A stretch of DNA of 64,000 nt from NCBI GenBank assembly GCA_934045905.1, contig OW203770.1, forward strand, positions 3,720,001 to 3,784,000, written 5' to 3'. Both the position numbers and the translations under genes were made by a program. Every line of letters begins with the position of its first letter. Within the stretch, counting starts at the first letter, position 1. Positions 34,501-40,566 of the stretch are shown here, in pieces. A model generated the notes under the pieces. It saw nothing but the letters and a program-made list of their open reading frames with translations. It did no database searches and had not been told where the DNA came from. The stretch is from Leuctra nigra (Eukaryota > Arthropoda > Insecta > Plecoptera > Leuctridae).

Positions 34501-37335
34501 ATTTTCAAATTTTTCGATTCCAGATCTTTATTTATGTTATAAGAGCTATTCAAGAACCACCACGGAGCCGCAGGTTGCCGACTCCTGCTTTAGATGCAAC
34601 TTACATGAATCCCAATCCAGCGTACTTGTATCCCCGACAGGCCTGAATGCATAAGTCTGGAGAGTTCAGGGAAGAGAGGTTCAGTCCCGGCCAGAGGTGA
34701 TCCCGAGTGTCCCGGAACAATCCCAAGTACTTGTCGACAGAACCTGTTGATGAGAACAGCTCAATGTAATCGATCACACACTTGGTTTTCAAGAATCTTC
34801 TTAATGAACATTTTTTAAGTCGTGCCAGCGCAAGCACTGCTTTGAATACGTTGTAGACAAAGTGGGTTGACGAATTGACTTGAAATTTGAATCGTTATTA
34901 GATCAAATACATACTTAGGTACATTTTTAATTTCACTTTGTATATTAAAAGTAATAATTAATTGATTTTTTGTAAAAAATAGTATATTTTCTTGCCTTGC
35001 CGTATGAAATTTAATTTATAAAATGTGCCAAGTGATGACTTAAGTTAGTATTTTATTTTATAAAATTATAATTAAAATTTGAGATCAATTGGTTAACGAG
35101 TTTGGTCTCCAATCGTATCGGAAATGTCATAGTTTTGCGCGGTTTTGTTCAATAATCGGCTGGTCGGGTTACCAGTGTAACGTTTTGTACGTTTTTTAGG
35201 ATTTTCTTGGAGAAGGTTGTCACCTAAAATCGTTCTGAATATTCGTATACGTTGTTTTTTTTTACATCGAACGGTAGTGTTTGCCTCATTGTATTATTTT
35301 CTTCATATTTAAATATAAATAAACGTGTCCTCAGGGCGATTATCTGTCATTTAAAGCAATGATTAAAGAAAATAAAAATATTTCCTAATTTAAATTTATT
35401 ATTAGGAGGTATTCACAGTGATCAGTCATCTATTTAACTCATAGCATATAAGTGTCCTAGAACATTCGAATTTATCCGTTTATGTTATTGTAACTCTGTC
35501 AATTGTATTGTATTGTCTCTGTAAATTATGATGATTGTGCATGACCAAATGTAAATTTAAAGTAGACCAATAAAGAAGAATTGAATTTATATTCGATTTT
35601 ACCTTCATAAAATATCACTATTATAAATTGAATTAAACAACTAATTGGCTCACTCACGGTCAAATAATGTTTGTGATTGTTTTATTCGCTTGCGCTTGAA
35701 CCACCTGCAGAATATTTAGCGTTTAAAAGTATTCAGGAGTGAAGTAATTTCAAAACAGCTGCTTGATAATATTCTCGCTATCACAGTCAGACAAGGTCGA
35801 GTCTAAATGCTCGCAATCGCTGGCTCAGTCGGTATTCAGGTTAATTGCCCCTAATTAGGTTTCGGCCAAGAAGCGCCATTGTGATAACAAACATGCAAAT
35901 CCAAAGAATATGTTAGGTGGATCAATTAGAACTAAAATCACTAAAAAAAAATATATATATATATATATATAACTAGGAAAACGCTCAGTGTAACGCGTTG
36001 ATGAGCGAGCACGGGGTACGTGCAATTTCTTGAACCGGAAATGTGTACACAACGCACAGAAAACATAAACATCCTTATTGAATTAGCATCTAAGCACCCA
36101 GATTCAATACAATTGGCACTGGAAAACATTCATTTCGATACTTCATTACTGACAGATATTAAAAATTTCAATAAGTTTATACATTCTTAACTGATTGGGA
36201 TGAAATTTTTTAAAATATGAGACAATGTTGGTCTTAATGATCATGCAAAATATGAGTTTAATCAGAATTATCGAAGACCGTTTTCATTTTTCAGCCTATG
36301 AGGAGAAATTTATTTAAATTTTAACCAATGAATGGATTTCAAAAAAATTATGGTCTTCAAACAGAGAAGGTTGATGTTACATGTGTGCAAAATTTCATAT
36401 CGATCGGTGAAACGGTGCAACCTGTGTATCGGCTATTAGCAGCCAAAAAAAAACAAAAAAAAAACAGAGGTCCGTGCCAAAAGAGCCAAAAGGAGACGCT
36501 CGCTTCGCTCGCTTAAAAATAGCATTTATAAGAATGCATTGCAATATCAACATTCACTGATGTGAGGATAACTACTTGAATGCAATAATGGCATTCAGCT
36601 TGCACGATCTTCTTTTGTTTTATATCAGAAATGCAGAATTATTAAATTGTCCACCTGAGGACGGACATTTTGTTGGCACGTTGATGGGTCAGTTTATAAC
36701 TTTATTGAAGTAAATTGATGTATTTTTGGAATTTGAGTGATTCCTCTTCGTTCTAAAGATATCTCCGGAGCCTATACAATTTCCCAGGTACCCTTTGACT
36801 ATAAAATATCGTCAAGAAAGCAGAGAATCACAGCCATTCTGCGTGCCATCAAGATGGTAGCAGGCGACAATGAGATGACATCACGTGCAAACTATGAATA
36901 CACTTAGCAAAAGTTGAACGATTTACAAAAAAAAAGAAACGGATTGTCTTTTGGTCAGGTTCCACGACAATAAAACATATTAAATAAGTAGTACATAAAA
37001 TTGTAAATACATAAATGGAAAAGAAATTAAATAATAAATATTTAAAAGGCAAACAATTAAAAAGTGAAATAAATAATGAAACATTAATAAATGCAAAAAG
37101 TTCAAAACTTGCACCGTAGTTTGCAAAATTCAACATGACAAAAAAAAATCCTATAAATGATCAGTTTTTGATGCTTCCTTATATAATACGTTAATGTGTT
37201 TTGTTACGTAGCCATGTAGAAAATATCATACATAAAACTTGTACATGATTGAAACCTACCTTCTACTACAGTCGTCCGAGTGACTGTGAAAATAACTCCA
37301 ATAGACAGCCAAGTCTTCATCCATGATGACATCAT
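539..37335 (-). CDS. Secreted seven-WSC-domain protein, 17 exons (whole gene)
   Basis: Assembled from 17 exons: 37335-37260, 34743-34605, 30431-30277, 28159-28036, 26023-25857, 22921-22780, 19523-19378, 15877-15733, 14836-14697, 12571-12439, 11800-11655, 9575-9431, 8682-8537, 7282-7129, 5602-5454, 2677-2418, 799-539. They sum to 2628 nt, exactly 876 codons with the stop, and every junction keeps frame. The product starts with a signal peptide, followed by seven WSC domains (GCF..., CxxxC, CYCG, CxxxC, CGG, VY pattern) and a C-terminal region of about 173 residues that I do not recognise. WSC is a cysteine-rich, probably carbohydrate-binding extracellular module known from yeast stress sensors, Kremen and polycystin-1. 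No transmembrane segment is seen, so the protein is either secreted or continues past the left edge. Function is not inferred beyond extracellular glycan or protein binding. Confidence 0.88.
830..905. repeat. Fragment of TTAA MITE family 3
   Basis: CTAAGGTGGTGCAGGTGCGA and the following GCGATTTTGCCGC match the family 3 end at 27.4 kb. Confidence 0.5.
1000..1202. mobile_element. hAT-type MITE rich in TTATCTAGATAA
   Basis: Palindromic TATCTAGATA repeats ending AGTCACAACACTG, matching elements at 29388-29573 and 63045-63522. Confidence 0.6.
1316..1723. mobile_element. TTAA MITE family 1
   Basis: Long inverted repeat: GGGGCTGAGTAGTGAG at the left and CTCACTACCCAGCCTCC at the right, with TTAA-like ends (TTAG). 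Confidence 0.75.
1863..2399. mobile_element. TTAA MITE family 3
   Basis: Starts TTAAGGTGATACTAGCG and ends GCAGTACCTTAA. Subterminal parts are inverted repeats, including the block CTAAGTTTGTCTTT. Its right end lies 18 bases from the exon 16 donor. Confidence 0.78.
2418..2677 (-). CDS. WSC gene exon 16: C-terminal region, part 1
   Basis: Acceptor TTTGTCTTTCAG, donor TTTTG|GTAAGT, phase 1 in and 0 out, 86 codons. Encodes LDNHCIVSIVPLNQTTI, CLFSTCDNCHMIW, MCDGGIVPLNL. It is cysteine-containing and has an N-glycosylation sequon (NQT), but is not a WSC fold and I do not recognise it. MITE ends lie about 12 bases before the acceptor and 18 bases after the donor. Confidence 0.8.
2690..2895. mobile_element. 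TTAA MITE family 1, half copy
   Basis: Starts TTAAGAGGGCTTGGTAGTG, same as the left arm at 26.1 kb. Its start lies 12 bases before the exon 16 acceptor, so the branch site is inside the element or at its edge. Confidence 0.7.
3255..3863. mobile_element. TTAA MITE family A, interrupted copy
   Basis: Same internal sequence as 125-558, ending GGTTCTACCTTAA at 3863. It is interrupted by a separate hairpin element at 3348-3442. Confidence 0.7.
3348..3442. repeat. 95-bp near-perfect hairpin element
   Basis: The two arms, GGCTGCATTTCACCAAG...GGTAAACC and its reverse complement, meet with almost no loop. It is inserted in a family A MITE and looks like a small fold-back element. Confidence 0.8.
4558..5335. 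mobile_element. TTAA MITE family 1 with nested family 2
   Basis: Left end TTAAGAGGGCTGAGTAGTG, right end CTACCCAGCCGTCTTAA. A family 2 element occupies 4755-5157 with TTAA on both sides. Confidence 0.82.
4755..5157. mobile_element. TTAA MITE family 2, nested
   Basis: Near-perfect palindrome from TTAAGAGGCAAACGGAAGC to GCTTCCGTTTGCCTCTTAA. A nearly identical copy is at 61009-61402. Confidence 0.88.
5454..5602 (-). CDS. WSC gene exon 15: WSC domain 7, second half
   Basis: Acceptor CTCATAACAG, donor TCAG|GTGAGA. Encodes QYCYCGDHIPPEPVS, FCRDTC, FTCGQWNVFEVYVAESY. This is the last WSC half; phase 1 out matches exon 16. Confidence 0.88.
6300..6440. repeat. CACGCGTGACTCACG repeat cluster
   Basis: Interleaved direct and inverted copies of GTGAGTCACGCGTGA and related words, strongly palindromic. 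Confidence 0.7.
6556..7102. mobile_element. TIR element AGGTATGTTCGTTT
   Basis: Terminal inverted repeats AGGTATGTTCGTTTCGCTT at the left and AAGCAAAACGAACATACCT at the right; no coding capacity seen. Confidence 0.65.
7129..7282 (-). CDS. WSC gene exon 14: WSC domain 7, first half
   Basis: Acceptor TTGAGTTTCAG, donor ATGG|GTAAGC. Encodes VRIGAFLSHSFRDLKH, then QCIDACQGYNYAGVGG. The usual GCF reads GAF, so the first cysteine of the domain is lost, leaving seven. Confidence 0.85.
7328..7943. mobile_element. hAT MITE with 8-bp target duplication
   Basis: TATGTAAA at 7320-7327 and 7944-7951 flanks CAGTGCCGTAACTAGGG ... CCCTTGTTACGGCTCTG. The 8-bp duplication and CAG-type ends are hAT hallmarks. 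No transposase frame. Confidence 0.82.
8158..8478. mobile_element. Fold-back element (ACTCCGTGTAAAAAT family), short copy
   Basis: Arms CTCCGTGTAAAAATATCAGC and its inverted counterpart GGTAGTTTTGCACGGAGTG; related to 18183-19305. Confidence 0.65.
8537..8682 (-). CDS. WSC gene exon 13: WSC domain 6, second half
   Basis: Acceptor GATCTCTCCCAG, donor GCCG|GTAAGA. Encodes YCYCGGTLPNTTLPS, RCNMSC, YTCGGDLAMEVY. Near duplicate of exon 7 at the nucleotide level, including the bases just upstream of the acceptor. Confidence 0.89.
9060..9428. mobile_element. TTAA MITE family 4, diverged copy at exon 12 donor
   Basis: Contains AGGCGGCCCCTACTTTTTTC and, inverted at the other end, TTTATGCTTCATAAAACATGG. 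The end overlaps the exon 12 splice donor region. Confidence 0.65.
9431..9575 (-). CDS. WSC gene exon 12: WSC domain 6, first half
   Basis: Acceptor CTGCCTACAG, donor ACAG|GTATTA, which is weak. Encodes RRVGCFEDDATVSW, then LCIRICSGHKYAALRD. A diverged TTAA-type MITE starts at about intron +4, so the donor itself runs into the element. Confidence 0.86.
9647..10608 (+). mobile_element. Helitron-like element with internal fold-back
   Basis: Starts after T at GAGCGAGCGTC and ends with a CGCTC...GCG hairpin region and TTTTCCTAG before T. About 190-bp internal arms (near 9668-9860 and 10020-10220) are inverted copies surrounding another palindrome. Confidence 0.65.
9850..10045. repeat. Palindromic element inside the Helitron-like copy
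   Basis: AGAGCCATAAAGCTACGTTT and its reverse complement bound an ACGTTCGACG-rich centre. Confidence 0.7.
11655..11800 (-). CDS. WSC gene exon 11: WSC domain 5, second half
   Basis: Acceptor TTCTGCTGACAG, donor CAA|GTAAGC. Encodes SICVCGDFLPPVLLS, HCNLVC, SCGGDSAVDVYIASPY. With exon 10 it forms a complete eight-cysteine WSC domain. Confidence 0.88.
11823..12154. mobile_element. TTAA MITE family 3, partial
   Basis: AAAGCGCGAGCGATTTTG start and internal sequence match 27.0 kb. It runs directly into a family 1 half element, giving a chimeric block. Confidence 0.6.
12155..12417. mobile_element. TTAA MITE family 1, half copy
   Basis: Ends ACTCAGCCGTCTTAA at 12417, 22 bases from the exon 10 donor. 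Confidence 0.65.
12439..12571 (-). CDS. WSC gene exon 10: WSC domain 5, first half
   Basis: Acceptor GTCCATGCAG, donor AG|GTGAGA. Encodes RLGCFQQTDGNGLTHIV, then LCIKSCGGYNYAGLKS. A TTAA MITE end lies about 22 bases past the donor. Confidence 0.88.
13012..13152. mobile_element. Short MITE (about 140 bp)
   Basis: Inverted ends around AAGTATTATCTCCTAATACG and CGTATTAGCAGATAATACC, flanked by CCAGGGACCAG and CAGCCCCAGG. Confidence 0.65.
13731..14118. mobile_element. TTAA MITE family 1
   Basis: TTAAGAGGGCTGGGTAGTG to ACCCAGCCGTATTAA. Shares its right TTAA with the adjoining family A element. Confidence 0.8.
14115..14660. mobile_element. TTAA MITE family A, two-ended copy
   Basis: Begins TTAAGGTAGTACC and ends GTGCTACCTTAA, so the TTAA plus inverted-end structure is complete. 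It shares its left TTAA with the family 1 MITE before it. Confidence 0.75.
14697..14836 (-). CDS. WSC gene exon 9: WSC domain 4, second half
   Basis: Acceptor ATCTTCCCCAG, donor CGAG|GTATGC. Encodes YECHCGDTLPTVALP, SCNKSC, FNCSGHMEVIEVVPTT. All expected cysteines are present. A TTAA MITE starts about 37 bases past the donor. Confidence 0.86.
15733..15877 (-). CDS. WSC gene exon 8: WSC domain 4, first half
   Basis: Acceptor TATTTTACAG, donor AG|GTCAGT. Encodes YNAVVGCYDRVSAHSW, then VCVGICQRHNYMGADG. Not covered by a long open frame in the genomic sequence; found from the splice sites and WSC pattern. Confidence 0.85.
15950..16195. mobile_element. TTAA MITE family A, fragment
   Basis: Internal part only, alike 14170-14410. 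It is followed directly by a Helitron-like element. Confidence 0.6.
16222..16957 (+). mobile_element. Helitron-like element, diverged
   Basis: Starts near AAGCGAGCGTAGCAAGCG; ends ACTCGCTTATCAACGCG...GAGCGTTTTCCTTG, a decayed CTAG end. Confidence 0.6.
17406..17997. repeat. Tandem array with ACCGGAAGTGACGTCAT in each unit
   Basis: The 17-mer ACCGGAAGTGACGTCAT occurs at 17406, 17529, 17674, 17829 and 17981, spaced 123, 145, 155 and 152 bases. Units also share an AACG-x-C-x-G-ACCGATT stretch just after the motif. A diverged single copy, CCGGAAATGACGTCAT, is at 15668. It lies in intron 7 of the WSC gene. Confidence 0.85.
18183..19305. mobile_element. Fold-back element with about 220-bp arms
   Basis: Left arm includes ACTCCGTGTAAAAATACC and GAGCCAAGTCAACGAATTTT, both found inverted in the right arm near 19090-19305. 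No transposase frame. Confidence 0.78.
19378..19523 (-). CDS. WSC gene exon 7: WSC domain 3, second half
   Basis: Acceptor CACTGTCAG, donor CA|GTAGGT. The GT of GTAGGT keeps phase 1, whereas the alternative GTGACT four bases on would not. Encodes TQCYCVDILPS, RCNMSC, TCGGDLAMEVY. The conserved glycine of CYCG is valine. Its sequence is strikingly close to exon 13. Confidence 0.85.
19590..20381 (+). mobile_element. Helitron-like element, 5' end decayed
   Basis: Internal sequence alike 16.25 kb and 23.2 kb; ends CGTGCTCGCTCATCAACGCG then GAGCGTTTTCCCAG. Confidence 0.6.
20529..21049. mobile_element. TTAA MITE family 4
   Basis: TTAAGAGTCTACGATACTTG to TACTGTCGACTCTTAA. Near-identical family at 25300-25828 and 26442-26974. 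Shares its right TTAA with a family 2 element. Confidence 0.82.
21046..22772. mobile_element. TTAA MITE family 2 split by a Helitron-like insertion
   Basis: Left part 21046-21168 and right part 22489-22772 rejoin to the same palindrome as 4755-5157. Its right TTAA lies at +8 of the intron after WSC exon 6. Confidence 0.82.
21169..22488 (+). mobile_element. Helitron-like (HINE/Helentron-type) element, full length
   Basis: Begins GAGCGAGCGAAGCGAGCGTC after T and ends GCTCGCTTATCAACGCG...GAGCGTTTTCCTAG before T. The 5' GAGCGAGC is nearly the reverse complement of the GCTCGCT just before the 3' hairpin. 1320 bp, no Rep/helicase frame, so non-autonomous. Almost identical to 41719-43041. Confidence 0.75.
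22780..22921 (-). CDS. WSC gene exon 6: WSC domain 3, first half
   Basis: Acceptor TTGTTGCAG, donor AG|GTGAAT. Encodes INGSVGCYADTIAHVW, then MCLKLCAGHQYAGVQA. The TTAA end of a MITE begins at intron position +8. Confidence 0.88.
23210..23700 (+). mobile_element. Helitron-like element, 3'-truncated
   Basis: AGCGAGCGTAGCGAGCGTCT start; internal sequence as at 16.3 and 19.6 kb. The 3' hairpin is not seen. Confidence 0.55.
25300..25828. mobile_element. TTAA MITE family 4
   Basis: TTAAGAGTCTACGATACTTG to CTGTCGACTCTTAA. Confidence 0.82.
25857..26023 (-). CDS. WSC gene exon 5: WSC domain 2, second half
   Basis: Acceptor TTCTTCTTCTCAG, donor CTAG|GTAAGT. Encodes EDCYCGEDFPTYIRSGGC, CEQYC, PCMPYWPLEVHF. 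There is one extra cysteine (GGC) compared with the other domains. TTAA MITEs start 27 bases past the donor and about 57 bases before the acceptor. Confidence 0.88.
26080..26445. mobile_element. TTAA MITE family 1
   Basis: CTAAGACGGCTGGGTAGTG to CTACCAAGCCCTCTTAA, with a clear inverted-repeat centre near 26280. First of a chain of elements. Confidence 0.8.
26442..26974. mobile_element. TTAA MITE family 4, in chain
   Basis: Shares TTAA 26442-26445 with the family 1 element before it and TTAA 26971-26974 with the family 3 element after it. Confidence 0.82.
26971..27970. mobile_element. TTAA MITE family 3, split by another copy of itself
   Basis: Left part 26971-27390, right part 27919-27970 (ending ATATCACCTTAA). 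The break, GTCATG|TTAA and TTAA|CATCCTATC, restores the family consensus when the inner copy is removed. Confidence 0.78.
27387..27922. mobile_element. TTAA MITE family 3, inner copy
   Basis: TTAAGGTGCTGCAAGCGCG to GCGCTAGTATCACCTTAA, flanked on both sides by duplicated TTAA within the outer copy. Confidence 0.82.
28036..28159 (-). CDS. WSC gene exon 4: WSC domain 2, first half
   Basis: Acceptor TTTACTTTCAG, donor AG|GTGAGG, phases 1 in and 2 out. Encodes RIGCFKDTEKVL, then ECKDHCQPLFFSGIVN. Contains the GCF and CxxxC cysteines. Confidence 0.87.
28209..29140. mobile_element. CAACTGCAGTTG-rich palindromic element, interrupted by LINE
   Basis: Ends CTTGTTCCCACTC and AGTGTGAACAAGG are inverted. 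AACTGCAGTTGAAATCTC blocks repeat on both sides of the LINE fragment at 28446-29018. A CGCTATAGTATAGTA microsatellite lies at 28383-28440. Confidence 0.6.
28446..29018 (+). mobile_element. LINE 3' fragment with A-rich tail
   Basis: Encodes a degraded RT C-terminus (QHSYETRSKDKFIASN, NILPDVFHGFHKVSDF, KTWILEHDFP) followed by a 3' UTR and an A-rich tail near 28994-29018. It sits inside a palindromic element whose AACTGCAGTTG repeats occur on both sides. Related scraps lie near 41373-41500 (+) and 48300-48425 (-). Confidence 0.65.
29388..29573. mobile_element. hAT-type MITE (CAGTGTTG ends)
   Basis: CAGTGTTGTAATTAG to GTCAAAACACTG, alike 63045-63522. Confidence 0.65.
30147..30250. repeat. Hairpin element in WSC intron 3
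   Basis: GATCATCCCTACGCTTATAC and its reverse complement, each followed by the CCCGCCATACAACGGAG arm, enclose about 25 bases. Confidence 0.8.
30277..30431 (-). CDS. WSC gene exon 3: WSC domain 1, second half
   Basis: Acceptor TTCTTTCCCAG, donor T|GTAGGT. Encodes TQCFCGN, LCVGDQNSRCG and VLSVYIVP. The first cysteine of the usual CxxxC pair is absent, so domain 1 keeps six of the eight cysteines. A mariner-like MITE ends about 28 bases upstream of the acceptor. Confidence 0.85.
30457..31315. mobile_element. Mariner-like MITE (TACCGGGTGGCC ends)
   Basis: TACCGGGTGGCCGAAAG to GGGCCACCCGGTA, TA at both ends. Internal arms AATCGATTATACGGAGCT repeat inverted. Related copies at 43498-44223 and 57680-58102. 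Confidence 0.75.
31348..32890. mobile_element. TTAA MITE family 3 split by a Helitron-like element
   Basis: Left part 31348-31493 starts TTAAGGTGATACAAGCG; right part 32499 to about 32890 carries the other arm (GCAACAAGCGGC). The right end is decayed. Confidence 0.7.
31494..32498 (+). mobile_element. Helitron-like element, full length
   Basis: GAGCGAGCGTAGCGAGCGTC start after T; ends GCTCGCTCATCAACGCG...GAGCGTTTTCCTAG before T. Contains a T-tract of about 30. Confidence 0.75.
32985..34160. mobile_element. TIR element (GACTAGACCTACAC ends)
   Basis: AGACTAGACCTACACTTCCC at the left and GTGTAGGTCTAGTCTCTTTAG at the right (in part) are inverted. A second inverted pair, CCATACCCTAATCGAGCCCA and its complement, lies at about 33040 and 33700. 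Confidence 0.6.
34163..34587. mobile_element. hAT MITE with 8-bp target duplication
   Basis: CTTTAGAT at 34155-34162 and 34588-34595 flanks TAGGGGTCGGCAACC ... GGTTGCCGACTCCTG, the classic hAT MITE end. It starts 16 bases after the WSC exon 2 donor. Confidence 0.85.
34605..34743 (-). CDS. WSC gene exon 2: WSC domain 1, first half
   Basis: Acceptor CAACAG and donor AT|GTAAGT. Encodes SVDKYLGLFRDTRDHL and later LCIQACRGYKYAGLGF. The usual GCF is GLF here, so the first WSC cysteine is missing. A hAT MITE begins 16 bases into the following intron. Confidence 0.87.
34815..35163. mobile_element. TTAA MITE family 3, partial
   Basis: TTAAGTCGTGCCAGCGCAAG start and internal match to 27.0 kb, upstream of WSC exon 2. 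Confidence 0.6.
35164..35972. other. WSC intron 1, no gene seen
   Basis: AT-rich intron sequence with no recognised repeat except a TA microsatellite near 35950-35970. Nothing coding. Confidence 0.5.
35973..36512 (-). mobile_element. Helitron-like element, short
   Basis: On the minus strand, starts at AGCGAGCGAAGCGAGCG (36512) and ends GAGCGTTTTCCTAG at 35973. Confidence 0.7.
37260..37335 (-). CDS. WSC gene exon 1: signal peptide
   Basis: Begins MMSSWMKTWLSIGVIF, a charged start followed by a hydrophobic core, and ends after VVE with one base of the next codon before a consensus AAG|GTAGGT donor. Two adjacent ATGs (37335 and 37332) are possible starts; the first is used here. Phase 1 matches exon 2 exactly (G|GT, glycine). 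Confidence 0.85.
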
Positions 37336-37461
37336 TTTCCACTCAATTCCACAAACACATCAGCCAACACAAATCTCTTTCAATTTAGCAGAAGACAAGC
37401 TGAAACACGTGGCGATTCTTTGAGCTTAACTTAGAACTGCGCAGTGAATTTGTCGTTTTAA

Positions 37462-37470
37462 CTATATAGT
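37462..37470 (-). promoter_or_regulatory. Candidate TATA box and initiator of the WSC gene
   Basis: On the minus strand CTATATAG sits at 37469-37462. About 30 bases downstream is GCAGTTC, with the candidate +1 A at 37438, a spacing typical of TATA plus arthropod initiator promoters. This would give a 5' UTR of about 100 nt before the ATG at 37335. It is a spacing argument only. Confidence 0.45.
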
Positions 37471-38935
37471 CTTCTTTATCAACCTTTTCCAACTAATTAG
37501 AGTTTTAACTATAAGGTAGGAGAACAAATAAGGCCCACATAATTTTAATTATTTATTTTTAAAAATAACGGTAAATGTTTACAATGGAAATACGTGTGTT
37601 CATACACTTTGATAAGACAAAAGATATAACAAAAAAGACGGTAAAATTGTCAACAAGGAAAAAGGCCCACTTCAAATGTATACCGATAATCAGTGATTTC
37701 AGGGTAAATATATTTTTAAAGTAAAGTAAAGTATAGTAAAATAAATAAATTATAAAAATAATTAATTATAAAAAAATTAAAACAAAAAAAAACAAAATAA
37801 AAATAAAAGTTACAATTAAATATAATAATAATTAATGAAATATCAAGAAAAAAATAAAGTGAAAGTTTAAAATATTTATCATTAAAATTAATGATATTAG
37901 TGAATAATCTAATACTCTAGAGAAAACATAATGATATTATGGTATTTTCCTATGGCAATGTAGGACTATTGGGAATTACTCAACCACTGAGAAAGGCATT
38001 ATTAATTGCCTTTGAATTTATTGGTTAAAGTACTCAACAAACTTTTGGAATATTGTAATCAGACCCCTGGTATCCTGTAGGATACACAAAAGTGACCGAC
38101 TTCAGCATTTATTTGCTGAGCCACCGAAGTCGTAGGGACCTGCAATTCATTATTTTTAGATGTAACATAGGTTGAAGCACCGAACAGAATTTGAAGATTG
38201 TATGTTATTTGTCGACGCTGTGCTAATCATCTGAATATTAGCTACAAAAAATGGCCGCCATTGCAAAACCATTTTGCAGTAATTTAATTAAATTGTAAAT
38301 ATTCATTGTGGAATATACAAAATAAATGTTTTATTGCTTCAATTCCTTAACAAAACAGCATAGATTATATTTTAAAATATATTTTTTTAAATCTTATACA
38401 CCGTAACAATGACTTTTTATTTAATCAACAAAAATTTAAAAAAAAATTAAACGTTTAAAACACATGAAAAAAGTGTTTTTTTTTCAAAAAATTTCTAGTG
38501 ATTTTCTCTTAGGAAAAAAAATCACCAAAATCCGGGCCCAAAAAAAGTCTGGGTCTGAGGAGATAATGAGTGAATCTTTCAGAAAATGATAGGTGAACAA
38601 CACTAGTTGAATATTATATAGAGACATGAAGATGTATCCCACATTAGCATAATTTACTTGCTAAATTTACAGAAAATTACAATCAGCTTTAAAAAGTGCG
38701 ACCAAAAAATGTCAAAGGTCATAGAATCCAGATCAATGAAGTTAGCACTACAAAACTTGGTATATAAAGCATGTCAGACATAATTAAAACAATCTCATAA
38801 AAAAATCCTTGTATGACAATTGGCAACTGGGCCTTATTAAATGCCGGGCCTTATTTGTACCCCTGACCTTATGTAAAATGTGTCACGTGAACGCCGAGTG
38901 ACTGATAATGCACGATTGTCTATCGCTAGAGCAAT

Positions 38936-39125
38936 AAACGTTCTAGGTTTCGAAATACTTGCAGAAAATAATACCTATACTTGGAAAGCAACGATAACAT
39001 ACGAAATATTTCCAAACAATATCAAGGATCCCTTCAACAAAATACAGTCTCTAGATTTCAGTTTACGGAATGATATTCCAGATTTAATCCAAATAGAAAT
39101 GAATTGCTGGCAAATGTCGAAATGA
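38936..39125 (+). CDS. Possible orphan terminal exon, unrecognised
   Basis: After a possible acceptor (TTGTCTATCGCTAG) the frame reads LGFEILAENNTYTWKAT, then DPFNKIQSLDFSLRN and ends MNCWQMSK with TGA. Composition looks protein-like rather than random for this AT-rich stretch, but no partner exon or family is recognised. It may be a relic. Confidence 0.22.
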
Positions 39126-40025
39126 GAAATTATAAAATCATATAATTTAAATAGGAGCTCAATCAGCAAAAAAAATCAAAATATGTTTAAGTATTGCAAA
39201 ATTTATTTACGTCAAACATTCAGATTAGGTGTATAAATTAATATTGAACCGCATACATTAATTATTACTGATTGTTTATTTTAAAACCTGCAAGTAGGAG
39301 GCCAGTGAAGGGTGCATGAAGAGAGCCCTCTTTAGCCATGTTACAGATTGTTTAGTGGTTACAATGAGATACAATAATACAAGGTAAACACAGTGTTGGC
39401 ATTAATAAAATATAACATTAAAATCTCAGAAAATATAAATTTTACATGAGTTTAGAATGAAGATAAGAATTAAAAAATTTTCCACGAGAAATTGTGTCAC
39501 ATCCAAAAGTAATATAATTTCTCTTCAATATCACATTGAAAGCTTTCAATAGACATGTGTTCAACTATTGACGTACACTGGGGTGGGGACATGCGACTGC
39601 CAGTCATCTGTCGTCGATGTCTAGTGACAAACGGCACCGCCCCGTTCTTACGTACATACCAAGGTCAAATTCTTCACTCGTCCGGCTGAGATCGTCTTAC
39701 ATAGGCCAAGATTGCACGGAAAGCTGACGCAGCACAACAATAAGCTTAATTTAGGCCTATGTTATAAATATGAAGGCATGTTGTAGCATTGAACAAAATT
39801 AATAATAATGTCTTTATATTGCCAGAATCGTGGTTTGTAGTGCGGCCTCAGACATCGGCGGAAGCATTCAGTGCTGCAGCTAGCAGTCACGAGTCCCATA
39901 CTGAGCGGTAGTCAATGGTACAACGCATATATGCCAGTGCTAATACTGATCAACATGTGCAACTACATTTCGTGTTTCTTATGTTTGAACTGTCACCAGA
40001 ATGCGCTGATAGGCAGTTGTTCTGC

Positions 40026-40082
40026 TAGGCCGAGAAAGACTTCATTGCGCGCTCACCTTGCAATGACGTCTTTCTCGGCCTA
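40026..40082. repeat. Hairpin TAGGCCGAGAAAGAC
   Basis: TAGGCCGAGAAAGAC and GTCTTTCTCGGCCTA arms with inner ATTGC/GCAAT pairing. Confidence 0.8.
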
Positions 40083-40566
40083 ACAGAGTACGTGACGGTG
40101 GCTCCATCTGGTGAGAGTTCAAACACAGGAAAAACGAACTGTAACAACTAATGTCAATATCTCTCCATTGTTTCGGTGGTCTGAGTTTGAGACCTCTATA
40201 TCTCATGCTGCATGGCGAAGAAAATAAGAAAGCACAATCTTAGTTATAAATAGTTGAGTTATTTAGATTGAATGTTTGTTGTATCGCGTACACAATTCCA
40301 TCATTAGCTGGGGTTGTGTCATAGAATGAACAGATTCTGGGTTTTTGTTCAGTGCAGATAGAAAGAACAAATCGTGTGCAAATGTTTAAAGTGCACTTAA
40401 TTGCATCTGAGTAATGTTATATAAAAAAGCTGTATTCAGTTGTATTTACTCAAAAGTAACAATATGAACAATAATGTGTTAATACTGATATTTAATTCGA
40501 ATTGTGTTGTTAATCCATCAGTTAAATTCTACATAACAGACAAAATAATGTTATCTTTTCAAAATA

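Larger units (their letters stand above)
37480..40560. other. Intergenic region between WSC gene and odorant receptor
   Basis: Very AT-rich (A-runs at 37730-37900), low information. Only a hairpin at 40026-40082 and a weak possible coding piece at 38936-39125 stand out. Confidence 0.5.

Noticed and set aside
539..37335. Introns of the WSC gene created by MITE insertion (introners)
   Set aside because: Intron position and phase are the same in all seven modules while the MITEs differ, so the introns predate the insertions.
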